Source of the DNA: Crossiella sp. SN42
GTDB taxonomy: Bacteria; Actinomycetota; Actinomycetes; Mycobacteriales; Pseudonocardiaceae
DNA: 64,000 nucleotides
Assembly: GCF_023897065.1 (NCBI RefSeq)
Contig: NZ_JAMHIV010000018.1
Coordinates: forward strand, 1 to 64,000
Direction of reading: 5' to 3'
Within the stretch, counting starts at the first letter, position 1, and every line of letters starts with the position of its first letter. Below are positions 1 to 7,857 of this stretch, piece after piece. The notes under the pieces were generated by a model. That model was given only the letters and a program-made list of their open reading frames with translations. It searched no databases and was not told the DNA's origin. A program made the translations under genes and the position numbers.

Positions 1-55
1 CCGCCAGCGGCCAAACCGATCACGACTCCCGCAGACGGGGCTTTAACGACACGGC

Positions 56-1045
56 CTAGAGCAAGAGCAGCCCGCCCAGCGCCGGCACCGACACCACGGC
101 GAGCACGCCGACCGCGGTGGTCACCCGGTACTGCATGAGCAGCGCGACGAACTCGCGGATGAACGCACTCGGCAGGAAGTACAGCGCGGTGCGCGAGCCG
201 ACCACCCGCATCCGCAGCTTCAGCTGGTAGGACAGCACCGCGGTGCGGAAGACGTGGTAGTTGTTGGTCACCGCGACGATCCGCGCCCCCGGCCTGGTCA
301 CCAGCGCAGCGCTGAACGTCAGGTTCTCCTCGGTGGTGCGGGCCCGGTCCTCCAGCACGATGTGCTCGGCGGGCACCCCTCGGGCCAGCAGGTAGTCCCG
401 CATGGCCGCCGCCTCGGTGGTGGTCTCCCCCGGCCCCTGGCCGCCCGAGACCACCAGCACGGGTTCACCCCCGGCCGCGCGGTCGCGGCGGTACAGCGCC
501 AGGCCGCGGTCGATCCGGGCGGCCAGCAGCGGCGGCACCCGGTCGCCGATCAGCCCGCAGCCCAGCACCACCACCGCGTCGGCCCTGGCCCGGCTGCTCA
601 GCCTGCCGTACACAAAGGAGTAGGCGAGCAGGCTGGCGAACAGGAACGCGAAGTAGCCGGTCACCAGGATCACCGCGATCAACACGAGTTGCGCGGCCCG
701 GTCCAGCCGGGGCCCGAACACCACGGTGAACCCGATCAGTCCCAGCACGGCCAGTCCGGTCAGCAGGGACAGCAGGTTGGCCGGCCGGAAGGACTCCCGG
801 CGTAACATGATCACTCCGTTGGCGACCATGGCGAACGGCAGCACCAGACCGATGAGCAGCACCAGCAGCCCGAGCACCACCACGATCTCGCCGTAGCCGT
901 ACTTGCCCAGCTCCCACAACGCCCACAGGCCGCCGAAGAACAGCAGGATGCCGAACCAGACCGCGTTGCTCACCCGGCGCGGTTCGCGCATCACCCGCAC
1001 CAGGAAGACGAGGCCCGCGATTCCCGCCAGGATTCCGAACAGCAC
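56..1045 (-). CDS. YdcF/SanA-like (DUF218) membrane protein
   Basis: Predicted 329-aa integral membrane protein. The N-terminal half has about five hydrophobic segments. The C-terminal half carries the DUF218/YdcF fold: DAVVVLGCGL, then LVVSGGQGPGE, TEAAAMRDYL and VTNNYHVFRT, followed by a last hydrophobic tail. Family members such as SanA, ElyC and YdcF act at the cell envelope, and their exact reaction is mostly unknown. I chose the GTG at 1045 because GGGAGAGG lies just upstream and the first hydrophobic segment begins there. A longer reading to 1180 would add a non-hydrophobic, low-complexity N-terminus. It is divergent from the methyltransferase gene. Confidence 0.75.
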   Translation of the reverse strand: MLFGILAGIAGLVFLVRVMREPRRVSNAVWFGILLFFGGLWALWELGKYGYGEIVVVLGLLVLLIGLVLPFAMVANGVIMLRRESFRPANLLSLLTGLAVLGLIGFTVVFGPRLDRAAQLVLIAVILVTGYFAFLFASLLAYSFVYGRLSSRARADAVVVLGCGLIGDRVPPLLAARIDRGLALYRRDRAAGGEPVLVVSGGQGPGETTTEAAAMRDYLLARGVPAEHIVLEDRARTTEENLTFSAALVTRPGARIVAVTNNYHVFRTAVLSYQLKLRMRVVGSRTALYFLPSAFIREFVALLMQYRVTTAVGVLAVVSVPALGGLLLL

Positions 1046-1205
1046 GTCAGCCCTCTCCCACCCGACCGGCGACCGTCCACAGTGTGCAGTACCGCCCGGG
1101 AGCGCGGACAGCGGGCTCCCCGGGCCGGATCCGCGACCGGATGGCCCCGCCGACTTTCGCCGGAGCCCGCCAGCCGTCAAGGTAATAGCCGGACCAGGAG
1201 GCGCG

Positions 1206-1988
1206 GTGGGCAGTTATCCCTTCGACAACGCGGTGGACGCCGCACGAACACGCATGGCGGCGCTGGAGGCCACCTACGACGCGGTGACCACGCCGCTGCT
1301 GGCCGAGCTCGGCGTGCGGCCGGGTCAGCGCTGCTGGGAGGTCGGCGCGGGCGGCGGCTCGGTCGCGCGCTGGCTGGGCGAGCGGGTCGGCCCGGACGGC
1401 TACGTGCTGGCCACCGACCTGGACACCCGGCTGCTGGAGCTCTCCGCGCCGGTGGAGGTCCGGCGGCACGACGTGCTCACCGACCCGCTGCCCACCCCCG
1501 GCTTCGACCTGATCCACTGCCGCCTGGTGCTCATCCACCACCCGGCGCGGGATGCCGCGGTGGCCAAGCTGACCGCCGCGCTCAACCCCGGCGGGGTGCT
1601 GCTGCTGGAGGAGATCCTGCCCAAGGAGCAGCGGGTGCTCAGCACCGACGACCGCAGGCAGGAGGCGTTCTGGACGGTGCAGACCCAGGTGCTGGACGTG
1701 CTGACCAAGCTCGGCTCCGACGACCTGGACTGGGCGCTGGGCGTGGAGAAACTGTTTGTCCACTGTGGACTGGAGCAGGTCGCGGCCAGCCGGTCCACGC
1801 CGATCTGGGTCGGCGGCGGTGAGGGCAGCAGGCTGCTGCTGGCCAACGCCTGGGAGCTGCGGGAGAAGCTGCGCGCGGCCGGGGTCGGGCCGGGCGAGCT
1901 GGCCCAGTTCACCCGGCTGCTGCGCGATCCGGGGTTCAGCGTCACCGCCTATCCGCTGGTCAGCACCTGGGGGCGGGCGCCGCGCTAG
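1206..1988 (+). CDS. Class I SAM-dependent methyltransferase
   Basis: 260-aa protein with the Rossmann motif I CWEVGAGGGSVARWL near residue 45, an acidic residue after strand 2 (LATDLDTRLLEL), and a motif-IV-like stretch FDLIHCRLVLIHHP. This is typical of small-molecule methyltransferases (Methyltransf_11/25). The substrate cannot be read from the sequence. The GTG at 1206 follows AGGAGG at 1196-1201. The TAG stop is the first triplet of a 166-bp inverted repeat shared with the convergent TetR gene. A copy of the 13-bp palindrome GTCCACTGTGGAC lies inside the gene at 1758-1770. Confidence 0.8.
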   Translation: MGSYPFDNAVDAARTRMAALEATYDAVTTPLLAELGVRPGQRCWEVGAGGGSVARWLGERVGPDGYVLATDLDTRLLELSAPVEVRRHDVLTDPLPTPGFDLIHCRLVLIHHPARDAAVAKLTAALNPGGVLLLEEILPKEQRVLSTDDRRQEAFWTVQTQVLDVLTKLGSDDLDWALGVEKLFVHCGLEQVAASRSTPIWVGGGEGSRLLLANAWELREKLRAAGVGPGELAQFTRLLRDPGFSVTAYPLVSTWGRAPR

Positions 1989-2151
1989 TGGCCTGAATCG
2001 GAGGTGCGGTGGCGGTATCGGCGGTCCAGCTTTCCGCTGGGCGTGCCGAGGGGAAGCCCTCGTACCGGGTTGTACGTGGGCTTTCCCGCGGTGCGGCCAG
2101 CGGGAAGCTGGGCCGTCGAGACCGCTGGCGCACCTCCGATTCAGGCCACTA
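1986..2151. repeat. 166-bp imperfect inverted repeat spanning two convergent stop codons
   Basis: The ends are perfect 23-nt inverted copies starting TAGTGGCCTGAATCGG and ending with its complement, so the first TAG is the stop of the methyltransferase gene and the last three bases are the stop of the TetR gene. Inside, CGGTCCAGCTTTCCGCTGG (2020-2040) pairs imperfectly with CCAGCGGGAAGCTGGGCCG (2097-2115), so almost the whole element folds on itself. It may act as a bidirectional terminator. Its length, arm structure and absence of coding also fit a MITE-like element or its relic. No flanking target duplication was established. Confidence 0.8.
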
Positions 2152-2694
2152 GGGCGCGAGCGCCTTGCACAGCAGCGGGATCAGCCGCGCGCCTGCTTCG
2201 CCCCGGTAGTTGAGCATGGCCTGGCCGCCGATCATCAGCGCCTTGACGTCGGCGACGTCCACGTCCGCGCGCACCGCGCCTGCCTGCTGCGCGCGGGCCA
2301 GCAGCACGCCGATGGCCTGCTTGAACTCCGCGGTGCGCTCGGGTTCGGCGGTCTCGATGTCGAACTTGCTGCCCGCGAAGGCCTCCATCAGGCCCTGGTC
2401 GGTGACGTAGTCCTGGATGAACCGGCTGAAGTAGCCGTAGAAGGCCGCGCCGGGGTCCGCCGCCCCGGCCAGCTCGGTGGCACGGGCGATGAGCTGGTCG
2501 AACTGGTCGGCCACGATCGCCCGGAACAGCGCGTCCTTGGTCGGGAAGTGCCGGTACACGGTGCCCGCGCCCACCCCGGCCCGGCGCGCGATCTCGTCGA
2601 TCGGCACCGAGAGGCCCTCGGTCGCGAAGGTCTCGTAGGCGACCCGCAACACGCGTTCCCGGTTGCGCACGGCATCCGACCTGAGCTTCTTCAC
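2149..2694 (-). CDS. TetR-family transcriptional repressor
   Basis: 181-aa regulator. The N-terminal helix-turn-helix is clear: PIDEIARRAGVGAGTVYRHFPTKDALF at about residues 30-57. The C-terminal part is a ligand-binding domain of the kind seen in SDR-associated TetR proteins. I set the start at the GTG at 2694 because GGAGG lies 5 nt upstream. A longer in-frame start at 2754 would run through the operator. The gene is divergent from an SDR gene and a long palindrome lies between them, so it probably represses itself and the SDR. Confidence 0.85.
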   Translation of the reverse strand: MKKLRSDAVRNRERVLRVAYETFATEGLSVPIDEIARRAGVGAGTVYRHFPTKDALFRAIVADQFDQLIARATELAGAADPGAAFYGYFSRFIQDYVTDQGLMEAFAGSKFDIETAEPERTAEFKQAIGVLLARAQQAGAVRADVDVADVKALMIGGQAMLNYRGEAGARLIPLLCKALAP

Positions 2695-2716
2695 ACGGCC
2701 CTCCACTGGACAAACG

Positions 2717-2756
2717 GGGCGTGCGTTCCGTATGTTCGTAAACGGAACGCACACCC
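2717..2756. promoter_or_regulatory. TetR operator palindrome
   Basis: Perfect 11-nt arms, GTGCGTTCCGT (2721-2731) and ACGGAACGCAC (2742-2752), are separated by ATGTTCGTAA. The symmetry extends outward to GGGG/CCCC with one mismatch. It sits between the TetR gene and the divergent SDR gene, close to both start codons, as expected for an autorepressor site. Confidence 0.75.
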
Positions 2757-2778
2757 CGGATTATAGGTGGGAGCTGTC

Positions 2779-3696
2779 ATGACCAAGCTGTGGAGCGCGG
2801 CCGAGGTGCCGGGCCAGACCGGGCGGGTCGCGATCGTCACCGGCGCCAACACCGGCATCGGCTTCCCCACCGCCCAGGTGCTGGCCCAGCGCGGCGCGAC
2901 CGTGGTGCTGGCGGTGCGGGACCTGGAGAAGGGCAAGCGGGCCGCGGCCAGGATCGCCGAGACCGCGCCCGGCGCGCAGGTAGTGGTGCAGCGCCTGGAC
3001 CTGACCTCGCTGGACTCGGTGCGCGAGGCCGCGGGCGAGCTGCGCGACTCCTTCGAGCGGATCGACCTGCTGATCAACAACGCCGGGGTGATGTACACCC
3101 CCAAGCAGCTCACCCAGGACGGTTTCGAGCTCCAGTTCGGCACCAACCACCTCGGCCACTTCGCCTTCACCGGCCTGCTGGTCGACCGCCTGGCGGAGAC
3201 GCCCGGCGCGCGGATCGTCACCGTGGCCAGCATCGCGCACAACCTGCGCGCGCGGATCCACTTCGACGACCTGCAGTGGAGCCGCTCCTACGACCGGGTC
3301 GCCGCCTACGGGCAGAGCAAGCTGGCGAATCTGATGTTCACCTACGAGCTGGCCCGCCGGCTGAGCGCGCACGGCAGCCCGGCGCTGGCGCTGGCCGCGC
3401 ACCCCGGCATCTCCATGACCGAACTGGTCCGCAACTCCCCCGCGCCGTTCCGCCTCGGCATGCGCCTGTTCGGCAGGCTGTTCACCCAGCCCGCCGAGCA
3501 GGGCGCGCTGCCGACCCTGCGCGCGGCCACCGACCCGGCCGCGGTGACCGGCCAGTACTACGGGCCCAACGGGTTCCGCGAGCTGCGCGGCGCGCCGGTG
3601 GTGGTGCGCTCCAGCAGGCAGTCCCGCGACGAGGAGCAGCAGCGGCGGCTGTGGGCGGAGTCCGAGCGCCTCACCGGTGTGATCTTCCCCGTGTGA
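2779..3696 (+). CDS. Short-chain dehydrogenase/reductase (retinol dehydrogenase/WWOX-like)
   Basis: 305-aa SDR. It has the NAD(P)-binding motif TGANTGIG near residue 22, NNAG near 95, an active-site Ser in TVASIAH and the catalytic pair YGQSK. The FGTNHLGHFAFTGLL stretch is typical of the retinol dehydrogenase/protochlorophyllide-reductase-like SDR branch. The ATG at 2779 follows GGGAG; an in-frame GTG at 2767 is possible but poorly spaced. It is probably repressed by the divergent TetR through the palindrome at 2717-2756. A second SDR of the same length and type lies at 14511-15428. The substrate is unknown. Confidence 0.85.
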   Translation: MTKLWSAAEVPGQTGRVAIVTGANTGIGFPTAQVLAQRGATVVLAVRDLEKGKRAAARIAETAPGAQVVVQRLDLTSLDSVREAAGELRDSFERIDLLINNAGVMYTPKQLTQDGFELQFGTNHLGHFAFTGLLVDRLAETPGARIVTVASIAHNLRARIHFDDLQWSRSYDRVAAYGQSKLANLMFTYELARRLSAHGSPALALAAHPGISMTELVRNSPAPFRLGMRLFGRLFTQPAEQGALPTLRAATDPAAVTGQYYGPNGFRELRGAPVVVRSSRQSRDEEQQRRLWAESERLTGVIFPV

Positions 3697-3767
3697 GCCG
3701 CCGGTTTCACCGAGCCGTCCCCGGTGGTATTCGGCAAGCTGAACCCACGCGACACTAGGGAGGCGGC

Positions 3768-4217
3768 ATGGCCGGAACGATCGTGGTGGGCGTGGACGGC
3801 TCCACCGAGAGCCTGCGCGCCCTGGGCTGGTCCCTGACCGAGGCCCGCCGCCGGGACGCCGAGGTGGTCGCGGTGATCGCCTGGATGCCCAACCCGGTGC
3901 CGTCCTCGGCGACCCCGTTCACCGTGGTCGAGCCCACGGACCTGGACGTGGACCACGACAAGGTGCACCGGGAACGCCTGGACGAGGCGATCGCCGAAGT
4001 CACCGGCGGCGAGCCGCACCCGGTGCGCACGGTGGTGCGGCAGGGCTACGCCGGTGACGTGCTGACCGAGGAGGCCGCCCAGGCGGACCTGCTGGTGGTG
4101 GGCAGCCACGGGCACGGACGGCTCTACCGCGCGGTGCTCGGCTCGATCAGCGCGGAGTGCATCCGCAAGGCGACCTGCCCGGTGGTGGTGATCCCGCCGA
4201 AGCTGGTGCCCCGCTAG
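3768..4217 (+). CDS. Universal stress protein (UspA family)
   Basis: 149-aa single-domain USP. The start TIVVGVDGS and the ATP-binding signature G-x2-G-x9-G-S (GSHGHGRLYRAVLGSIS near residues 113-129) are both present, followed by CPVVVIPP. This places it in the nucleotide-binding class of UspA proteins, which are cytoplasmic stress-response proteins. ATG at 3768 has AGGGAGG upstream. It ends 6 nt before the convergent GNAT gene. Confidence 0.9.
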   Translation: MAGTIVVGVDGSTESLRALGWSLTEARRRDAEVVAVIAWMPNPVPSSATPFTVVEPTDLDVDHDKVHRERLDEAIAEVTGGEPHPVRTVVRQGYAGDVLTEEAAQADLLVVGSHGHGRLYRAVLGSISAECIRKATCPVVVIPPKLVPR

Positions 4218-4223
4218 CGGCGC

Positions 4224-4679
4224 CTACAGCTGCCGCCGGTAGCAGCGGGACAGCTCCGAACCCACGTACGGGCCGAAGTTCGCCACCGCGTGGTAGCCCT
4301 CGCGCTCGTAGAAACGCATCGCGTCCGGCTGCGCGGTGCCGGTCTCCAGCAGCAGGGTGCGCAGCGAGCGCCGCCGCGCCTCGTTCTCCAGTGCCCGCAG
4401 CACCACCACCGCCACCCCGGTGCCGCGCGCCCGCGGCGTGACGTACATCCGCTTGATCTCTGCCGAGTCCGGCCCGCGCAGCCGCAGCCCGCCGCAGCCG
4501 ACCGCCTGGCCCTGCTCGTCCCTGGCCAGCAGGAACACCTCGATGTCGGCCGCCGTGGGTGGCGCGCCCGGTTCGTGGTCGGCGAAGCCGTAGCGGGCGT
4601 CCAGCTCCGCCCGCTGGGCCGCCCGCAGCGCCGCGCCCTCGGGATCCGCCCAGCTCACCTCGGTCACCCGCACCGTCAT
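4224..4679 (-). CDS. GNAT-family N-acetyltransferase
   Basis: 151-aa protein with the GNAT core. IKRMYVTPRARGTGVAVVVLRALENEA near residues 75-101 is the acetyl-CoA-binding motif A, although the usual R/Q-x-x-G-x-G/A is slightly degenerate (ARGTGV). AMRFYEREGYHAV is motif B. The acceptor is unknown. The gene is divergent from a TetR gene, with two tandem palindromic operators between them, so it is a likely target of that regulator. Confidence 0.85.
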   Translation of the reverse strand: MTVRVTEVSWADPEGAALRAAQRAELDARYGFADHEPGAPPTAADIEVFLLARDEQGQAVGCGGLRLRGPDSAEIKRMYVTPRARGTGVAVVVLRALENEARRRSLRTLLLETGTAQPDAMRFYEREGYHAVANFGPYVGSELSRCYRRQL

Positions 4680-4693
4680 CGACTGCCCCTCTC

Positions 4694-4728
4694 CTCGTAA
4701 CAGGCGTTACGGTAACATGTGTTACGAG
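4694..4728. promoter_or_regulatory. Tandem TetR operators between GNAT and tetR
   Basis: Two palindromes lie 15 bp apart: GTAACAGGCGTTAC (4697-4710) and GTAACATGTGTTAC (4712-4725). The outermost CTCGTAACA/TGTTACGAG arms (4694-4702, 4720-4728) are also inverted. The array lies between two divergent starts (4679 and 4741), so it could control both genes. Confidence 0.7.
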
Positions 4729-4740
4729 AGGTGGTGGCCG

Positions 4741-5331
4741 ATGGCGAGGACGGCGGATCGGGCGGAGCAGGGCGAGCGGATCTCCGCGGCGGTGTGGCGG
4801 CTGATGGCCGAGTCCGGGCCGCAGGGGCTGACCCTGCGGGCGGTGGCCGCGGCGGCGGGCTGCACCACCGGGCTGGTGCTGCACCGCTTCCCGGACAAGC
4901 GGGCGCTGCTGCGGCACGCCAGGGACCTGCTGCACCAGCGCACCGGCGCGGCGATGGACGAGCTGACCGCCGGGGGCGGCCCACCGGCGGCGGTGCTGCG
5001 CGCGGTGCTGCGGCACGCCGCCTCGGTGGATCCGGCGAAGCAGCAGGAGGCCAGGGTGTGGCTGGGCTATCTGGCCGCCGCGCTGGGTGATGACGAGCTG
5101 GCCGAGCGGCACCGCGCGGCCAACCAGTCCTTCCTCCGCCGGATCGAGCGACTGATCGCCCAGGTCCGTCCACAGTGGACCAGGGCCCGGCGGGCGACCG
5201 CCGCGCTGACCCTGGTCTCACTCATCGAGGGGATGAACACCTTGGCCACGGCCGATCCGGCGACCTACCGGCCGACCCGGCAGACCGCGGTGCTCGACAC
5301 CGCGCTGGCCGCCCTGGACCTGACCGGCTGA
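4741..5331 (+). CDS. TetR-family transcriptional regulator
   Basis: 196-aa regulator with an N-terminal HTH (LTLRAVAAAAGCTTGLVLHRFPDKRALL, about residues 31-58). I chose the ATG at 4741 because a GAGAGGTGG ribosome binding site precedes it; the in-frame extension to 4717 would overlap the operator. It is divergent from the GNAT gene. The stop is 1 nt from the stop of the convergent ABC permease gene. The 13-bp palindrome GTCCACAGTGGAC occurs inside it at 5168-5180. Confidence 0.85.
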   Translation: MARTADRAEQGERISAAVWRLMAESGPQGLTLRAVAAAAGCTTGLVLHRFPDKRALLRHARDLLHQRTGAAMDELTAGGGPPAAVLRAVLRHAASVDPAKQQEARVWLGYLAAALGDDELAERHRAANQSFLRRIERLIAQVRPQWTRARRATAALTLVSLIEGMNTLATADPATYRPTRQTAVLDTALAALDLTG

Positions 5332-5332
5332 G

Positions 5333-6379
5333 TCAGAGCGTGGCGGTGCGCCGCACCAGCCGCACCGCCAGCACCAGCAGCACGATCGCCAGCCCGAGGT
5401 AGAGGCCGGTCTCGACGAGCTGGATCGGCAGCACGCGCGCGTCGGGCTGGTAGTCGAGGTAGGTCTGCGTCCAGCCGCGTTCGGTGAGGCACTTGGACAT
5501 CTCCGCCTGCACCTGGCTGTAGGTGGCGTTCGACGGGCTGACCTGCTCGGCCAGCTTGCGGCATTCGGCCACCAGTTCGCCGTTCTGCGGCATGGTCGCG
5601 CCCGAGGTGTGCAGGTACCCGGTGCCGGTGATCAGGTTGGCGCCCTCCAGCTTCGCCTGCTGTCCCAGCGGGGTGGCCTGGCGCAGCGGGGTCAGGTAGT
5701 GCGGGCGCAGGAACTCGGCCACGAACACCCGCACCGCGGCGAAGCCGAGCACGGTGACCAGCATGGCGATGACCGTGCGCCGGGCCACCGCGCTCACCGC
5801 GACGCCGAGGGCGAACCCGAAGAGCACGTAGCCGATCTGCAGCGGCGGCCACAGGTCGAAGGACATGCTCTGGTACGGGTGGAAGGCCGAGCTGTCCTGG
5901 CTGTGCAGGTACTGGGTGACCAGGGTGCCGGTGAGGCCGAGCAGGCCGGTGAGCACGGTGAGGGTCGCGCACAGCGCCAGCAGCCGGGTGCTCAGCCAGC
6001 GAGTGGGCGAGACGTCCTGGGTCCAGGCCCACAGGTGGGTGCGGTGCTCGTACTCCTGGGACAGCAGCGGCGCGCCCCAGAACGCCGCGACCAGCCCGGC
6101 GAAGAGCAGCACCGGGTACTCCAGCAGGCCGACCCGCCGGGCGATCGCCTCCAGGCCCGGCGAGGCGCCGCCGTCCGGGCAGGCGTTGCCGCAGGGCGGC
6201 AGTCCGCTGGCGGCGAAGTGGCTCCACAGGAGGAAGCCGGAGACCGCGGCCACCGCGAGGGCGGTGCCCAGGACCAGCCAGCGGTATTGGCGCCAGGTCA
6301 CCCAGGCGAGGTCGAGGAATCCCGCGCCACCGCGCTTGCTCGTGGCGGGCGGGTCGGTGCGCAGCGTGCTGGTGGTCAT
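5333..6379 (-). CDS. ABC-2 type transporter permease
   Basis: 348-aa membrane protein with about six hydrophobic segments, the first near residues 35-55 (YRWLVLGTALAVAAVSGFLL) and the last near the C-terminus (YLGLAIVLLVLAVRLV). A large extracytoplasmic loop follows segment 1, and another precedes the last helix. It starts at ATG 6379 after GAGGAGG and overlaps the ATPase gene by 4 nt. With the GntR regulator and the ATPase it forms a three-gene operon like Bacillus ytrA-ytrBC, which answers cell-envelope stress. The exported substrate is unknown. Confidence 0.85.
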   Translation of the reverse strand: MTTSTLRTDPPATSKRGGAGFLDLAWVTWRQYRWLVLGTALAVAAVSGFLLWSHFAASGLPPCGNACPDGGASPGLEAIARRVGLLEYPVLLFAGLVAAFWGAPLLSQEYEHRTHLWAWTQDVSPTRWLSTRLLALCATLTVLTGLLGLTGTLVTQYLHSQDSSAFHPYQSMSFDLWPPLQIGYVLFGFALGVAVSAVARRTVIAMLVTVLGFAAVRVFVAEFLRPHYLTPLRQATPLGQQAKLEGANLITGTGYLHTSGATMPQNGELVAECRKLAEQVSPSNATYSQVQAEMSKCLTERGWTQTYLDYQPDARVLPIQLVETGLYLGLAIVLLVLAVRLVRRTATL

Positions 6380-7281
6380 GCCGCCCTCCTCTTGCTCGCG
6401 CGGCTGTTCTCCAGCTGTGCCAGCACGAACTCCTCCAGCGTCATCTCGCGGCCGCGCCACGGCGGGCTGACCTCCGGCGGCCGCCACGGCGGGGCGAAGC
6501 CCATCAGGTAGCTGGACTGGCGGTCGCTGTGCTTGGCCTGCACCACTTCTCCGGGCACGGGCGGGGTCGAGGAGCGCGGGCCGTCGTAGAAGCGGTGGCG
6601 CTCCAGGATGTCGTCCACCGGCCCGTCGGCCAGCAGCGCGCCGTCAGCCAGCAGCACCAGGTGGTCGGCGACCCCGCCGAGCTCGGCGACGACGTGCGTG
6701 GACAGCAGCACGGTCATCCCGGTCTCGGCCGCCTCGCCGAGCAGCTCCTGGGTGACCTCGTTGCGCGCCAACGGGTCCAGGTTCGCCAGCGGTTCGTCCA
6801 GCAGCAGCACCGAGGGGCAGGAGCCCAGCGCGATGGCGAAGGCCACCTGGGCCTGCTGCCCGCCGGAAAGCCTGCCGCACGGCCGGTCCAGCGGGATCTC
6901 GAAACGCTCCAGCCAGCGCGTCGCGCGCCGCTGGTCCCACTCGTGGTTGAGCCGGGCGGCCACCGCGAGCATGGTCGCCACGCTCAGCTGCCGGTACAGC
7001 GGTTTCTCTTGAGCGACAAAGGAAACCCGGCCCGCGGCGCGGCCCCGGCCGGCGGTGACCAGCCTGCCGCCGACCTTGGCGGTGCCCTCGGTGGGGGCCA
7101 GTAGGCCGGCCAGCATGCTCAGCAGGGTGGTCTTGCCCGCGCCGTTCGGGCCGACCAGCGCGGCCACCCGGCCGGCCGGCACCTCGAAGGTGCAGTCCCG
7201 CAGCGCCCAGTTCGAGCCGCGGCCGAAGCGGCGCCGGTACTGCTTGCCGATGCCGGCGACCTCCAGCGCGTTGCCGGTCAC
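6376..7281 (-). CDS. ABC transporter ATP-binding protein
   Basis: 301-aa ATPase. It has Walker A GPNGAGKTTLL near residue 43, Q-loop SFVAQEKP, signature LSGGQQAQV, Walker B VLLLDEPLANLDPL and the switch His in LLSTHVVAEL. The C-terminal tail beyond residue 230 is unrelated to the core. It overlaps the GntR gene and the permease gene by 4 nt at each end, so translation of the three genes is probably coupled. Confidence 0.92.
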   Translation of the reverse strand: MTGNALEVAGIGKQYRRRFGRGSNWALRDCTFEVPAGRVAALVGPNGAGKTTLLSMLAGLLAPTEGTAKVGGRLVTAGRGRAAGRVSFVAQEKPLYRQLSVATMLAVAARLNHEWDQRRATRWLERFEIPLDRPCGRLSGGQQAQVAFAIALGSCPSVLLLDEPLANLDPLARNEVTQELLGEAAETGMTVLLSTHVVAELGGVADHLVLLADGALLADGPVDDILERHRFYDGPRSSTPPVPGEVVQAKHSDRQSSYLMGFAPPWRPPEVSPPWRGREMTLEEFVLAQLENSRASKRRAA

Positions 7282-7661
7282 TCCTGCCCCGCCCGGCCGG
7301 AGAGCGCCGCGCCCAGCAGTGCCCGCATGTCCTCGTCGTTCAGTCCAGCCTCGCGTGCCGTTCGCACCCAGTCCTCCAGTCGTTCCCGCAGCTCCGGCGG
7401 AAGCTGCGCGGGGGCGGGGGCGCCGGAGTCCCGGACGTAGGTGCCCGAGCCCTGACGGACCTCGAGCACCCCGGCCAGCTCCAGCTCCCGGTAGGCCTTG
7501 AGCACGGTGTTCTGGTTCACCGCGCAGGTGGCCACTACCTCCCGGACGGTCGGCAGGCGGTCACCCGGCTTGATCCAGCCGAGCCGCACCGCGTCGCGGA
7601 CCTGGTGCATGAGCTGCCGGTAGGCGGGCATACCCGCTGATCGATCAACCCGGAACTCCAC
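7278..7661 (-). CDS. GntR-family regulator, YtrA subfamily
   Basis: 127-aa regulator with the GntR winged helix (RLPTVREVVATCAVNQNTVLKAYRELELAGVLEVRQGSGTYV, about residues 36-78) and almost no effector domain, which is the hallmark of the YtrA subfamily. It is the first gene of the ABC operon and probably controls it through the palindrome just upstream. The start is the GTG at 7661 and its ribosome binding site is weak. Confidence 0.88.
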   Translation of the reverse strand: MEFRVDRSAGMPAYRQLMHQVRDAVRLGWIKPGDRLPTVREVVATCAVNQNTVLKAYRELELAGVLEVRQGSGTYVRDSGAPAPAQLPPELRERLEDWVRTAREAGLNDEDMRALLGAALSGRAGQE

Positions 7662-7678
7662 CGCACCGCCCCTGAATT

Positions 7679-7701
7679 GTGCTAGTCAACTGTAACACTA
7701 G
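7679..7701. promoter_or_regulatory. Likely YtrA-type operator/promoter of the GntR-ABC operon
   Basis: CTAGT (7682-7686) and ACTAG (7697-7701) are inverted arms around a 10-nt spacer. The wider GTGCTA...TAACAC half-sites are also nearly symmetric. The AT-rich segment lies 20-40 nt upstream of the regulator's start, in otherwise G+C-rich DNA. Confidence 0.5.
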
Positions 7702-7737
7702 AAGACTGTAGCAAAGCTGGGTCGCCGAGGTCGGCTA

Positions 7738-7824
7738 GACCATGCCGCCGTAGGCGACCACCACGGCCTGCCCGTCGGCGGCCAGCCGCAGCGCGCTCGC
7801 CCGGCCGATGCCGCGCGGTCCGGA
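7738..7824 (-). pseudogene. Remnant of an SDR gene (N-terminal fragment)
   Basis: On the minus strand this stretch reads SGPRGIGRASALRLAADG followed by QAVVVAYGGMV and a stop. That is the conserved glycine-rich NAD(P)-binding beta-alpha-beta start of a classical SDR (TGGxxGIGRA...LA..G..VVVAYGG), cut off after about 28 codons. No downstream SDR sequence follows. It sits head-to-head with a TetR gene, the usual place of a TetR-repressed SDR, so it is probably the stub of a deleted target gene. Confidence 0.6.
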
Positions 7825-7827
7825 ACG

Positions 7828-7851
7828 ATGCTACTGGGTGTTTGTTAGCAT
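7828..7851. promoter_or_regulatory. Inverted repeat upstream of tetR (7858)
   Basis: ATGCTA (7828-7833) and TAGCAT (7846-7851) flank a 12-nt spacer, 7 nt before the TetR start codon and between it and the SDR remnant. It is a plausible TetR operator. The lack of a Shine-Dalgarno before ATG 7858 suggests a leaderless transcript starting near here. Confidence 0.5.
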
Positions 7852-7857
7852 TGATTC

